A stretch of DNA of 64,000 nt, from assembly GCA_009379955.1 (NCBI GenBank), contig WHST01000022.1, forward strand, positions 1-64,000, written 5' to 3'. Both the position numbers and the translations under genes were made by a program. The notes under the pieces are model-generated. The model searched no databases, was not told the origin of the DNA, and worked only from the letters and a program-made list of their open reading frames with translations. Positions within the stretch are counted from its first letter, which is position 1; the number at the start of each line of letters is the position of its first letter. Of the stretch, positions 25,199 through 33,698 are shown piece after piece. Source of the DNA: Streptosporangiales bacterium (GTDB taxonomy: Bacteria > Actinomycetota > Actinomycetes > Streptosporangiales > WHST01).

Positions 25199-26257
25199 TC
25201 AACCCGCAGCGGCGAACTCCGCGATGTCCATGCCCACCTCTTGGGTGGACCTGGCCTGCCATTCGGTACCGCGTTCGGCGATGTCACGCCCGACGGCACG
25301 CTCGACCCGCTGCGCCGCTTCAGCGTACCCCAGGTGGTCGAGCAGCAGCGCGGCCGAGAGGATCGTGGCCGTCGGGTCGGCCTTGCCCTGCCCGGCGATG
25401 TCGGGTGCGGAGCCGTGCACGGGCTCGAACATGCTGGGCGCGACGCGGTCGGGGTTGATGTTGCCGCTCGCCGCGAGCCCGATGCCGCCCGCGATCGCCG
25501 CGCCGAGGTCGGTGAGGATGTCGCCGAACAGGTTGTCGGTCACGACGACGTCGAACCTGCGCGGGTCGCTGACGAAGAACATCGCCGCCGCGTCGACGTG
25601 CTGGTAATCCACGGTGACGTCGGGGAAGTCGGCCGCCACCCGGTCGACCGTGCGCTTCCACAGGTCGCCGGCGTAGGTCAGCACGTTGGTCTTGTGCACC
25701 AGCGTGAGGTGGCGGCGCGGGCGCTCCGCCGCACGCGTGAACGCGTAACGCACCACCCGCTCGACGCCGAACGCCGTGTTGTAGCTGTCCTGGGTCGCGA
25801 CCTCCTGCGGAGTGCCGTGCCTCAGTACACCGCCACCGCCGACGTACGGCCCCTCGGTGCCCTCACGCACCACGACCATGTCGATGTCCTCGTGGTCGAC
25901 GCCGACGAGGGGGCACGGCACGCCGGGATACAGGCGCACGGGCCGGAGGTTGACGTAGTGGTCGAGCTCGAACCGCAGGCGGAGCAGCAGGCCGCGCTCC
26001 AGCACACCCGGCGGGACTCGCGGGTCACCGATCGCGCCGAGCAGGATCGCGTCGGCCTGCCTCAGCTCCGCCATGACGGACTCGGGCAGGGTCTCCCCGG
26101 ACGCGAGGTAGCGGCGGGCGCCGAGGTCGTACTCGACGGTCTCGAGCTTGGCGTCGGCCGAGGGCAGGACGGCCTCGATGACGCGCTGCGCCTCGGGCAC
26201 GACCTCGGGTCCGATGCCGTCCCCTGGTACGAGTGCGAGTGTGATCGTGCGTGCCAT
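25199..26257 (-). CDS. leuB: 3-isopropylmalate dehydrogenase
   Basis: LeuB oxidises and decarboxylates 3-isopropylmalate to 2-oxoisocaproate with NAD+. It can also act on 3-methylmalate in the citramalate route. The 352 residues include [61 protein letters not shown] and [26 protein letters not shown]. The start is supported by TAACCT (26264-26269) 6 nt before the ATG. It is the first gene of the leuB-ilvE-cimA-FAH run. Confidence 0.96.
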   Translation of the reverse strand: MARTITLALVPGDGIGPEVVPEAQRVIEAVLPSADAKLETVEYDLGARRYLASGETLPESVMAELRQADAILLGAIGDPRVPPGVLERGLLLRLRFELDHYVNLRPVRLYPGVPCPLVGVDHEDIDMVVVREGTEGPYVGGGGVLRHGTPQEVATQDSYNTAFGVERVVRYAFTRAAERPRRHLTLVHKTNVLTYAGDLWKRTVDRVAADFPDVTVDYQHVDAAAMFFVSDPRRFDVVVTDNLFGDILTDLGAAIAGGIGLAASGNINPDRVAPSMFEPVHGSAPDIAGQGKADPTATILSAALLLDHLGYAEAAQRVERAVGRDIAERGTEWQARSTQEVGMDIAEFAAAG

Positions 26258-26263
26258 GGAGCG

Positions 26264-26269
26264 AGGTTA
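26264..26269 (-). promoter_or_regulatory. Leaderless -10 box of leuB
   Basis: On the minus strand TAACCT precedes the leuB ATG by 6 nt, with no ribosome binding site between them. Confidence 0.5.
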
Positions 26270-26300
26270 CCGGCCGTCCACGAACGGCCGCCCGCCAGTC

Positions 26301-26942
26301 TCAGGACGTGGGCAGGTGCGTGCGCAGCCCGGCGACGATCAGGTCGAGTCCCCGCGCGAAGTCGGCAGCGGGGTCGCCCGCGCCCGGCATGTCGTTGAGC
26401 GCGACGACGGTCGGTTGCGTCGCCGGGTCGAGGCGGCGGCGCCGCACCTCGGGGTCGTAGGCGGGGTCCCGCTCGCCCGGCCGCGGCCGTACGGCCTGCT
26501 CCTCGATCGCGTGGCCCACGGTGTAGCTGTAGACGGTGCCGAGCGCGAGGCCGGCGGTGGCCGCGTCGAATCCCGCTGCCGTCAGCACCCCGAGCGCGCG
26601 CTCCATGACGGAGTACATCCGTTCGTCGGTGAGGTACGTGCCCGGCACCATCTTGGCGCCGTCGCGGTACCTGAGCAGCGCGCCGCGCAGGCCGCCGGCG
26701 TACGCCCGCAGGAACTCCGGCCAGGCCCGGTGAGCCCACCCGTCGTCCACCTGGACGGCGTCGGCGAGGACGGTCGTCGCCATCGCGTCGAGTAGCTCCT
26801 TCTTGCCGGCGAAGTGCCAGTACAGCGCGGGCGCCTTGACGCCGAGCTCACCGGCGATCATCCGCAGGGTCAGCTTCTCCAGCCCCACCTCGTCGAGCAG
26901 CCGCAACGCCGTACGGACCACGGTCTCGCGGTCGAGCGCCAT
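26301..26942 (-). CDS. TetR-family transcriptional repressor
   Basis: This 213-residue protein has an N-terminal TetR helix-turn-helix (TALRLLDEVGLEKLTLRMIAGELGVKAPALYWHFAGKKELLD in residues 10-50, given here only to mark the span by its first and last motifs TALRLLDE and GKKELLD) and a ligand domain of the TetR_C type (YRDGAKMVPGTYL). It is divergent from an oxidoreductase gene. Two TTAAC-N3-GTTAA palindromes lie in the 85-bp gap, a very likely pair of operators for it. The inducer is unknown; it may be the oxidoreductase substrate. Confidence 0.92.
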   Translation of the reverse strand: MALDRETVVRTALRLLDEVGLEKLTLRMIAGELGVKAPALYWHFAGKKELLDAMATTVLADAVQVDDGWAHRAWPEFLRAYAGGLRGALLRYRDGAKMVPGTYLTDERMYSVMERALGVLTAAGFDAATAGLALGTVYSYTVGHAIEEQAVRPRPGERDPAYDPEVRRRRLDPATQPTVVALNDMPGAGDPAADFARGLDLIVAGLRTHLPTS

Positions 26943-26968
26943 GCGGGCCCTCCCCTCCGGTTGACAAC

Positions 26969-26981
26969 TTAACGATGTTAA
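26969..26981. promoter_or_regulatory. TetR operator 1
   Basis: TTAACGATGTTAA is a perfect inverted repeat TTAAC-N3-GTTAA in the TetR/oxidoreductase divergent promoter. A TTGACA hexamer lies 3 bp to its left (26961-26966). Confidence 0.75.
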
Positions 26982-27004
26982 AGCACCCTGGCAACGACGC
27001 TACT

Positions 27005-27017
27005 TTAACGTTGTTAA
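27005..27017. promoter_or_regulatory. TetR operator 2
   Basis: TTAACGTTGTTAA is the second copy of the palindrome, centred 36 bp from operator 1 and just upstream of the oxidoreductase start codon (27028). It overlaps the region where its ribosome binding site (AAGGAG) begins. Confidence 0.75.
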
Positions 27018-27027
27018 GGAGTACGCC

Positions 27028-27993
27028 ATGAGGGCTGCCGTCATCCACACCACGGGAGAGCCGCCTCGGTACGGGGAGTTCGACGATCCGGTCGCCGGAG
27101 AGGGAGAGGCGCTGGTCCGGGTGAGCGCGGCCGCGATCACGAACATCGCCCGGGCGCGCGCGGCCGGCACGCACTACTCGCGGCACGAGGTGCTGCCCGC
27201 GGTGCCCGGCATCGACGGCGTCGGACGCACCGAGGACGGCACCCGCGTCTACTTCGGAGGTCCCCGCGAGCCGTTCGGCACCATGGCGGAGTACGCCCCG
27301 GCACCGCGGGCCTGGCTCGCGCCCGTGCCGGATGTACTCGACGACGTCACCGCTGCCGCGTTGCCGAACCCCGGCGTCTCCGCCTGGCTCTCGCTGTCGC
27401 ACCGCGCGCGGCTGCGCGAGGGCGAGAGCGTGCTCGTCCTGGGCGCGACGGGCGTCACCGGCCGGCTCGCGGTGCAGTCGGCGAAGCTGCAGGGCGCGCG
27501 ACGGGTCGTGGCCGCGGGGCGCGACGAGGCGTCGCTCGCGCGGCTCGCCGGACTCGGCGCCGACACCACCGTGCGGATCGGCGACCCGGCGACCGACCTC
27601 GCCGACGCGCTGGTCGAGGCGGCCGGCGAGGACGGCTTCGACGTCGTGATCGACTACCTGTGGGGCGCTCCCACCGAGGCGTTCGTCCGCTCGGTGATCC
27701 GCGGGGACCTCTCGGCCACACGCGGGCGCATCCGGCTCGTGCAGGTGGGCGAGATGGCCGGCACGGAGATCCGTCTGCCCGCCGCCGCACTCCGTTCCTC
27801 CGGGCTGGAGATCGTCGGTATCGGCACGGGCAGCATGCCGGAACCGCAGGTGATGAGCGCCGCATTCGAGCGGGTGCTCGCCGCGGCCACCGCGGGCGAG
27901 CTGTCCATCGACACCGAGGCCGTCCCGCTCAGCGGCGTCGCCGAGGCCTGGGGCCGCGACGGCCGCGGCACGCGCCTCGTCCTGGTCCCCTGA
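27028..27993 (+). CDS. Zinc-independent MDR/quinone oxidoreductase-like enzyme
   Basis: This is a 321-residue medium-chain dehydrogenase/reductase. The GroES-like N-terminal half includes PAVPGIDGVGR, and the Rossmann half has VLVLGATGVTGRLAVQSAKLQGARRVVAAGR, the NADPH-binding type. The catalytic and structural zinc cysteines of alcohol dehydrogenases are absent. It probably reduces quinones or enones with NADPH. The ATG at 27028 follows AAGGAG. Regulation by the divergent TetR protein through the two TTAAC palindromes is expected. Confidence 0.88.
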   Translation: MRAAVIHTTGEPPRYGEFDDPVAGEGEALVRVSAAAITNIARARAAGTHYSRHEVLPAVPGIDGVGRTEDGTRVYFGGPREPFGTMAEYAPAPRAWLAPVPDVLDDVTAAALPNPGVSAWLSLSHRARLREGESVLVLGATGVTGRLAVQSAKLQGARRVVAAGRDEASLARLAGLGADTTVRIGDPATDLADALVEAAGEDGFDVVIDYLWGAPTEAFVRSVIRGDLSATRGRIRLVQVGEMAGTEIRLPAAALRSSGLEIVGIGTGSMPEPQVMSAAFERVLAAATAGELSIDTEAVPLSGVAEAWGRDGRGTRLVLVP

Positions 27994-28024
27994 CGCGGGA
28001 TAGGCGCGTGCCAGGATGTGCGTC

Positions 28025-29254
28025 ATGAACCTGCGCGGAATCTGGCGGTTCGAGGACAACGACGCCAAGGCCACGGTCACGCCCCTCGAGCTGTTCTTCG
28101 ACCTCGTGTTCGTGTTCGCCCTGACGCAGGTGACGGCGTACCTCGCCGACCACCTCAACTGGCACGGCGTGGTCCAGGGTCTGGCGATCTTCGGCCTGCT
28201 GTGGTGGAGCTGGGTCTGCTACGCGTGGGTGGGCAACGTCGTGCGCGCCGACGAGGGTGCCTCACGGTTCGGGCTGTTCACCGCGATGGCAGCGATGCTC
28301 GTGCTCGCCCTGACGATCCCCGAGGCCTTCGACGACCTGCCGGGCGGCCTGCCCGGTCCCGTCGTCATCGCGCTGTGCTACCTGGTGTTCCGCGCGACTC
28401 ACCTGGTCCTGTTCTGGGTCATCTCGCGCGGCGACCACGCCCTGCGCCGGCAGACGCTGCGCTTCGTCCCTTCGGTCGTGTGCTCCACGATCCTGCTGCT
28501 CGTCGCGGCCATGCTCGACGGCTGGGCGCAGACCGTGCTGTGGCTCGCGGCACTGCTGGCGGACTACGGCGGCAACCTGCTCGCCGGGTCCAACTGGCGC
28601 CTGCGCTCGGTCCCCCACTTCGCAGAACGGCACGGCCTCGTCGTCATCATCGCGCTCGGGGAGTCGATCGTCGCGATCGGCGTCGGCATCGCCGCACTGC
28701 CCATCTCCTGGCCGATCATCGTGGCCGCGACGCTCGGCCTCGTGGTGTCGGCCGCCCTATGGTGGGTCTACTTCGACGTGACGTCATTGGCCGCGGAGCA
28801 CGCCCTGGCCGCGGTTCCAGAAAGCGACCGGCCCCGCGTCGCGCGCGATGCGTACAGCTACCTGCACCTGCCGATGGTCGCCGGCGTGGTGGTGCTCGCC
28901 CTTGGCCTGAAGAAGGTCCTGGAGTACGTGGGGGACACCGCACACCACTCGCTCGGCGACCCGCTCACCGGCATCGGGCTCTACGCCCTGTACGGCGGGG
29001 TCGCCCTCTACCTGCTCGGTCACGTGGCGTTCAAATGGCGGACGATGCGCCTCGTCGTCGGGACGCGCATCGGTCTGGCCGTGGTACTGGTCGCCGCACT
29101 CCCGCTCGTCGCGCAGCTGCCGGCACTCGCCTCGCTCGGCATCCTGGCCGCGGCGATGATCGCGCTGAACGTCGTCGAGACCGCTATCCACGCCGAGCAG
29201 CGTGGGCGGATCAGGCACGGCGACGCCACTCCCGACGGCCTCGGACACACCTGA
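28025..29254 (+). CDS. Low temperature requirement A (LtrA) family membrane protein
   Basis: This is a polytopic membrane protein of about 409 residues. The LtrA signature TPLELFFDLVFVFALTQ opens the first helix, followed by about ten more hydrophobic segments and the conserved FAERHGLVVIIALGESIVAIG in the middle. LtrA was named in Listeria for growth in the cold; the biochemical role is unknown. I take the ATG at 28025, 8 nt after AGGA; an in-frame ATG at 28016 is possible. A hairpin follows the stop. Confidence 0.9.
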   Translation: MNLRGIWRFEDNDAKATVTPLELFFDLVFVFALTQVTAYLADHLNWHGVVQGLAIFGLLWWSWVCYAWVGNVVRADEGASRFGLFTAMAAMLVLALTIPEAFDDLPGGLPGPVVIALCYLVFRATHLVLFWVISRGDHALRRQTLRFVPSVVCSTILLLVAAMLDGWAQTVLWLAALLADYGGNLLAGSNWRLRSVPHFAERHGLVVIIALGESIVAIGVGIAALPISWPIIVAATLGLVVSAALWWVYFDVTSLAAEHALAAVPESDRPRVARDAYSYLHLPMVAGVVVLALGLKKVLEYVGDTAHHSLGDPLTGIGLYALYGGVALYLLGHVAFKWRTMRLVVGTRIGLAVVLVAALPLVAQLPALASLGILAAAMIALNVVETAIHAEQRGRIRHGDATPDGLGHT

Positions 29255-29258
29255 GGCC

Positions 29259-29287
29259 GGCCGGTCGGCAGCGCCGATCGACCGGCC
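29259..29287. terminator. Hairpin after the LtrA gene
   Basis: GGCCGGTCG (29259-29267) pairs with CGACCGGCC (29279-29287) around an 11-nt loop. It lies between the LtrA gene and the convergent small gene at 29311. No T-run follows. Confidence 0.5.
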
Positions 29288-29310
29288 CCGGCCGGCGTCT
29301 CAGGTCACAG

Positions 29311-29601
29311 TCACGGGCGGCCGCGGCCGCCGTTGTCCCTGCGGTCCATCGCGATCTGGACGGCTCGACGCACCTCGTCGGCGTCCTTCTTCGCGTCACC
29401 GGCTGACTGCGTGTACCTGTCGTCCACCACGGTGTCGTTCCTCTCCCCCGTACGCGCGTGCCTGCCGTTCGCCGCGCCATGACCCGACGGGATCACCTCG
29501 GTGACGTGGGTGGCGTCGACACCGCGACCGGTACCTCGTGAGCGCCGGCCGGGTGCGTCCGCGGGCGAGGAGTACACGGCGCGCATTGCCAGCGAATCCA
29601 C
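29311..29601 (-). CDS. Small hydrophilic hypothetical protein
   Basis: I do not recognise a family. The 96 residues are strongly charged, with an Arg/Gly-rich middle (PGRRSRGTGRGVDA) and a helical, charged C-terminal part (GDAKKDADEVRRAVQIAMDRRD). There is no signal peptide or membrane helix. Support for a real gene is a very good ribosome binding site (AGGAGG, 5-6 nt before the GTG at 29601) and strong G/C preference at third codon positions. It stands alone, convergent with the LtrA gene. Confidence 0.55.
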   Translation of the reverse strand: MDSLAMRAVYSSPADAPGRRSRGTGRGVDATHVTEVIPSGHGAANGRHARTGERNDTVVDDRYTQSAGDAKKDADEVRRAVQIAMDRRDNGGRGRP

Positions 29602-29912
29602 GAGACTCCTCCTGCCACGGGTCGAGACGGTCGGCCAGCGCGAGACCCCGCGACGGGTGCTGGCCTGTATTTGTCTCAGGCCCCGCCGCGGCAGGTAATG
29701 AGGAGTACCTGGCGCATCATGACGCCTTTCACGGTACGACCGTCCCGCTCGGCTTGTCTCGTCTCCCGGGCGCCGGTCTCGATCTGCGAGACAAGTTGTT
29801 GGACACCCGACTACTTTGTCGCCCGCTGTCCGCCGACGTCAGGTCCCCACCCCGACCGGGACCCCGCGTGTCGTGCGCCGCGTCGATGACCTTCGCCTCT
29901 AGCTTGTGAGTC
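29602..29912. other. 311-bp intergenic region, no gene seen
   Basis: The base composition is less GC-rich than its neighbours. It contains a 9-bp inverted repeat, CTTGTCTCG (29753-29761) and CGAGACAAG (29787-29795), with a 25-nt spacer; TTTGTCTC occurs again near 29671. The promoter of the HAD gene lies at its right end. I see no convincing reading frame. Confidence 0.5.
29900..29905 (+). promoter_or_regulatory. Leaderless -10 box of the HAD gene
   Basis: TAGCTT is followed by 7 nt (GTGAGTC) and the GTG start at 29913. Confidence 0.55.
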
Positions 29913-30743
29913 GTGAGCTCAACGCCGCAGGCGACCCACCGACTCCCCCGCGACACCGACGCCGGTGACGGCAGCCGGCTCGTCGCGCTCGACATCGACG
30001 GCACCCTGCTCGACCAGGAGCTGCGCCTCGCACCCGCGGTACGGTCCGCCGTCCGCGACGTCGTCGCCCGCGCGCACGTCGTCCTCGCGACCGGACGCTG
30101 CATCGTCTCGACCAGGCTCGTCGCCGACCGGCTCGGTCTGGCCCGCGGCTACGCGGTCTGCAGCAACGGCGCGGTCGTCGCGCGCCTCGGCACGTTCGCG
30201 CCGGTGGCGGTGCGGACGTTCGACCCCGCACCGGCCGTCCACCTGCTGCTGCAGCACATGCCCGACGCGCTCGTCGCAGTGGAGGAGCTCGGCGTCGGCT
30301 ACCGGGTGAGCGCGCCGTTCCCACCGGGCGACCTGTCCGGCCTGCAGCGGGTCGAGCCGCTCGACGCGCTCGTCGAGCACCCGGTGCCGCGTGTCGTCGT
30401 CAACCGTCCGGGCTGGTCGGCGCAGTCGCTCCTGCAGGTCGTCGACAGCGCGGGCCTGCGCGGGGTGACCTACACCGTCGGCTCCACCGCGTGGCTCGAC
30501 CTGGCGCCGCAGGGCGTCACGAAGGCGGCGGCCCTGGAGGAGGTGCGCGTCCGCCTCGGAGTACCGCCGGAGGGGACGCTGGCCATCGGCGACGGCCGCA
30601 ACGACATCGAGATGCTGCGCTGGGCGCACCGGGGCCTGGCCATGGCCGAGGCTCCGCCCGACGTGCGCGCCGCGGCCGACGAGGTCATCGGCTCGGTCGG
30701 CGACGACGCGGTCGCCACCGTGCTCGCGCACCGCTTCCGCTGA
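29913..30743 (+). CDS. Cof-type HAD-superfamily hydrolase
   Basis: This 276-residue cytoplasmic phosphatase-like protein has motif I VALDIDGTLLD near 23-33, motif II ATGRC, the C2-cap between, a lysine in GVTKAAAL and motif III/IV AIGDGRNDIEML. Cof enzymes dephosphorylate sugar phosphates or phosphorylated cofactors. The substrate is not inferable. The GTG start is supported by the TAGCTT box 7 nt upstream. Confidence 0.9.
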   Translation: MSSTPQATHRLPRDTDAGDGSRLVALDIDGTLLDQELRLAPAVRSAVRDVVARAHVVLATGRCIVSTRLVADRLGLARGYAVCSNGAVVARLGTFAPVAVRTFDPAPAVHLLLQHMPDALVAVEELGVGYRVSAPFPPGDLSGLQRVEPLDALVEHPVPRVVVNRPGWSAQSLLQVVDSAGLRGVTYTVGSTAWLDLAPQGVTKAAALEEVRVRLGVPPEGTLAIGDGRNDIEMLRWAHRGLAMAEAPPDVRAAADEVIGSVGDDAVATVLAHRFR

Positions 30744-30769
30744 CGCTCGGTCGCGCTCCCATCCCCGGC

Positions 30770-30871
30770 TCAGCCGGTGAAGAGCTTGGCCGCCTTGAGC
30801 AGCGTCTGGTAGACGCCGTACGCCAGCGGGATGCCGACGATCAGCCAGGCGATAGCGAGCCGTACCTTCAT
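30770..30871 (-). CDS. MFS transporter small subunit-like membrane peptide
   Basis: This 33-residue protein (KVRLAIAWLIVGIPLAYGVY, then a short amphipathic tail) has one membrane helix. The ATG at 30869-30871 overlaps the TGA of the OFA-family transporter gene as ATGA, so the two are translated together. Short single-helix peptides encoded directly after OFA-family MFS genes have been annotated as MFS small subunits; I place it there by size, helix and position. It is too short to be found by most gene finders. Confidence 0.75.
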   Translation of the reverse strand: MKVRLAIAWLIVGIPLAYGVYQTLLKAAKLFTG

Positions 30872-32271
30872 GCCGCTTCTCCTCTCGCCTCGACGCGCGC
30901 GGCCGCGCCGTCCGCCGGTTCGTGGAACCGCTCGGACACGGGACGCACCAGCAGGTTGGCGACGAAACCGACCGCCAGGACGGCGATCATCGTGAACAGG
31001 GCCGGCCGGTACGCGGCCGCGGTCAGGCTCCCCGGCTCGCCCTGCGCGTCGAGGAACGAGTTGATGATGAGCGGTCCCGCGACGCCCGCCGCCGACCACG
31101 CGGTGAGCAGCCGACCGTGGATCGCGCCGACCTGGTACGTGCCGAAAAGGTCGCGCAGATAGGCGGGAACGGTAGCGAACCCTCCGCCGTAGAACGAGAT
31201 GATGAGCATCGCGAAGACCACGAACAGGATCGTGGTGGTGCTCCCCAGCAGGGCGAGGCCGAAGTAGAGCAGGATGCCGACGCCGAGGTAGCCCATGTAG
31301 ATCGGCTTGCGGCCGATCAGGTCGGACGTCGACGACCAGACGAACCGACCGGCCATGTTGGCCATCGAGAGCATGCCCACGAGCCCGCCGGCGGCTCCCG
31401 CGGCGACCGCCGACGTGCCGTTCTCACGGAAGAAGTCCTGGATCATCGGTGCCGCCTGCTCGAGGATCCCGATGCCGGCGGTGACGTTGCAGAACAAGAC
31501 GATCCACACGCACCAGAACGACCGTGTCTTGATCGCGTTGGCCGCGGAGACGTTCGCCGTGGTGACCATCGGCTTCGACCGCAGCTTCGCGGGATCGAAG
31601 CCCTCGGGAGCCCAGCCGTCCGCGGGCACTCGTGCCGTGAACGCACCGAACATCATGAAGACCAGGTAGATGAGGCCGAGCGAGAGGAACAGGGCCGCGA
31701 CCGCAGAGCCGCTCGCGACCGACGCCGGGTCGGTGGGGTCGTAGCCGCTGTCGTACAGGGCCATCAGCTGCCCGGACAGCGGGCTCGCGATGAGCGCGCC
31801 GCCGCCGAAGCCCATGATCGCGAGACCAGTGGCGAGGCCGGGGCGGTCGGGGAACCACTTGATCAGGGTCGACACCGGGGAGATGTAGCCGATGCCGAGC
31901 CCGATCCCGCCGATGAAGCCGTACCCGAGGTAGACCAGCCACAGCTGCTGCGTCGCGATGCCGAGCGAGCCGACGAGGAAGCCGACGCTCCAGCAGCACG
32001 CCGCCGTGAACATCGCCTTGCGCGGACCGTTCCTGTCGACCCAGGTGCCGGCGATCGCGGCCGAGAGCCCGAGCATCACGATCGCGATCGAGAAGATCAC
32101 GCCGATCGCCGTCTGCGAGGTGTCGAAGTGCTCGACCAGCGCCGTCTTGTACACGCTCGTGGCGTACGCCTGGCCGATGCACAGGTGCACGGCGAGGGCG
32201 GCCGGTGGGAACAGCCATCGGTTGTACCCCGGTCCGGCGACGGACCGCTCCCGATCGAGGAAGCTCAGCAC
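30868..32271 (-). CDS. OFA-family MFS transporter (oxalate/formate antiporter-like)
   Basis: This 467-residue transporter has 12 predicted membrane helices. It opens YNRWLFPPAALAVHLCIGQAYATSVYK, and carries the family motif region GYGFIGGIGLGIGYISPV and the loop SDLIGRKPIYMGYLG. The helices 8-12 part ends with a long cytoplasmic tail. OxlT-like proteins exchange oxalate for formate, but many homologues carry other monocarboxylates. The GTG at 32271 follows GGGAGG. It is coupled to the small membrane peptide downstream. Confidence 0.9.
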   Translation of the reverse strand: MLSFLDRERSVAGPGYNRWLFPPAALAVHLCIGQAYATSVYKTALVEHFDTSQTAIGVIFSIAIVMLGLSAAIAGTWVDRNGPRKAMFTAACCWSVGFLVGSLGIATQQLWLVYLGYGFIGGIGLGIGYISPVSTLIKWFPDRPGLATGLAIMGFGGGALIASPLSGQLMALYDSGYDPTDPASVASGSAVAALFLSLGLIYLVFMMFGAFTARVPADGWAPEGFDPAKLRSKPMVTTANVSAANAIKTRSFWCVWIVLFCNVTAGIGILEQAAPMIQDFFRENGTSAVAAGAAGGLVGMLSMANMAGRFVWSSTSDLIGRKPIYMGYLGVGILLYFGLALLGSTTTILFVVFAMLIISFYGGGFATVPAYLRDLFGTYQVGAIHGRLLTAWSAAGVAGPLIINSFLDAQGEPGSLTAAAYRPALFTMIAVLAVGFVANLLVRPVSERFHEPADGAAARVEARGEAA

Positions 32272-32471
32272 GATCTACCTCCCGACGTCATCGTCGCCCC
32301 GGCCGCGCACCATCCTGCACATTCGTTCGCCGACTGTCGACGTCCCGACCGCTCACCGTGAGACGAACGGTCCCTCCCCCGCGGCCGGTGGCTCCCCCGC
32401 CCCGACTCGCGATGCTTCGGCTGAGGCAAAAGGCTTAGCGACAGCGGCCTTCGCCTGCGACGCTTCGGAGC

Positions 32472-33677
32472 ATGACCGTTCGGACCTATCCCGCGCTGCT
32501 CCGGACTCCCGGGGTCGCCGTGCTGCTCGCCTCGTCCCTCGCCGCGCGGACGCCGAACACCATGATCATGATCGCGATGTCGTTCTGGGCGCGCGACCTG
32601 ACCGGCACGTTCGCCTGGTCCGGGGTGCTGATCGGCACCTACACCGCCGGCGTGGTCGTGGCCGGCCCGCGCCTCGGCCGGCTCGTCGACAGGTACGGGC
32701 CGCCGCGGGTGCTCCTCCCATGCGGCGTCGTGTGGAGCGCGGGGTTCGTCGTGCTCGCGGTGCTGCCGGCGAGCGTCTGGTGGGTCGGGCTCGGCGTCTC
32801 GCTCGTCACCGGCGCGGCGCTCCCGCCGGTCAGCGCGGCGGTCCGGGCGGTATGGCCGCGGCTCGTCCGCGGTGACCAGCTGCGGACGGCCTACACGCTC
32901 GAGGCCACGGCCCAGGAGCTGATGTTCGCGGTAGGCCCGATGCTCGCGGCGGTCCTGGTGACGTTCGCCGGCTCGCGGTTCGGCATGGCGGGTTGCGGTG
33001 TCGTCGGCCTCGCCGGCGTGGTGTGGTGCGCCAGCCGCCCGGCACTGCGAGCCGGTGGCACCGGAGCCGAGCCGTCACAGCGCCGCGAGGGCATCCTGCG
33101 CCACCCCGGACGGTTCAGCCTCATCGCCGGTATGGCGCTGCTGGTCGCGGCGTTCTCCGCCGTCCAGCTCGGCATCGTCGCGTTCGCCGAGGCGAGTGGC
33201 GACCGGCTGCTGAGCGGCGTGCTCGAGCTGGTGTGGAGCCTGGCCAGCCTGGCGGGCGGCCTCGTCGCCGGGGCGGTCGGCGCGCGCAGGGGCGTGTCGC
33301 CGTGGCGGCGGGTGGCGATCATGTCGGTGGGCGTCGCCGGCTGCGTGGTCGCGCCAGGACCGTGGTGGCTCGGCGTCGCGTTGATCGCGGCCGGGGCGAT
33401 GATCGCACCGACGATGGCGGCGGCGTACGAGTGCATGGGCGAGCTCGCCCCACCGGGCGCGAGCGCCGAGGCGTTCGCCTGGCTCTCGGTCGCGGCCATG
33501 GCGGGTTCAGGAGTCGGTGCGACGCTCGGCGGCCAGGTCGTCACCTGGTACGGCCCGAGCGGAGGGTTCGCGCTCGGCGTCGTGCTGTGCGTGGTGGCCG
33601 TGGCCGCCCTGCTGCCGGCGGGCCGCACCGGGACGCCGGCCGCCCTCGCCGGCCGTCCCGCCCTCGCCCCCGAGTAA
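32472..33677 (+). CDS. MFS transporter, drug-efflux-like
   Basis: This 401-residue protein has about 12 hydrophobic segments. The signature loop between helices 2 and 3 reads GPRLGRLVDRYGPPRVLL, and the second half has VGARRGVSPWRRVAI. The type resembles small actinobacterial MFS exporters of unknown substrate. The ATG at 32472 lies 7 nt after a GACGCT box, a weak leaderless-type promoter. It is convergent with serA. Confidence 0.83.
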   Translation: MTVRTYPALLRTPGVAVLLASSLAARTPNTMIMIAMSFWARDLTGTFAWSGVLIGTYTAGVVVAGPRLGRLVDRYGPPRVLLPCGVVWSAGFVVLAVLPASVWWVGLGVSLVTGAALPPVSAAVRAVWPRLVRGDQLRTAYTLEATAQELMFAVGPMLAAVLVTFAGSRFGMAGCGVVGLAGVVWCASRPALRAGGTGAEPSQRREGILRHPGRFSLIAGMALLVAAFSAVQLGIVAFAEASGDRLLSGVLELVWSLASLAGGLVAGAVGARRGVSPWRRVAIMSVGVAGCVVAPGPWWLGVALIAAGAMIAPTMAAAYECMGELAPPGASAEAFAWLSVAAMAGSGVGATLGGQVVTWYGPSGGFALGVVLCVVAVAALLPAGRTGTPAALAGRPALAPE

Positions 33678-33698
33678 AGGGCGGAGGCGCCCCGGTCG

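Noticed and set aside
23885-26398. A long plus-strand frame opposite ilvE and leuB
   Set aside because: It is low-complexity, Arg/His/Val-rich antisense sequence with no family resemblance.
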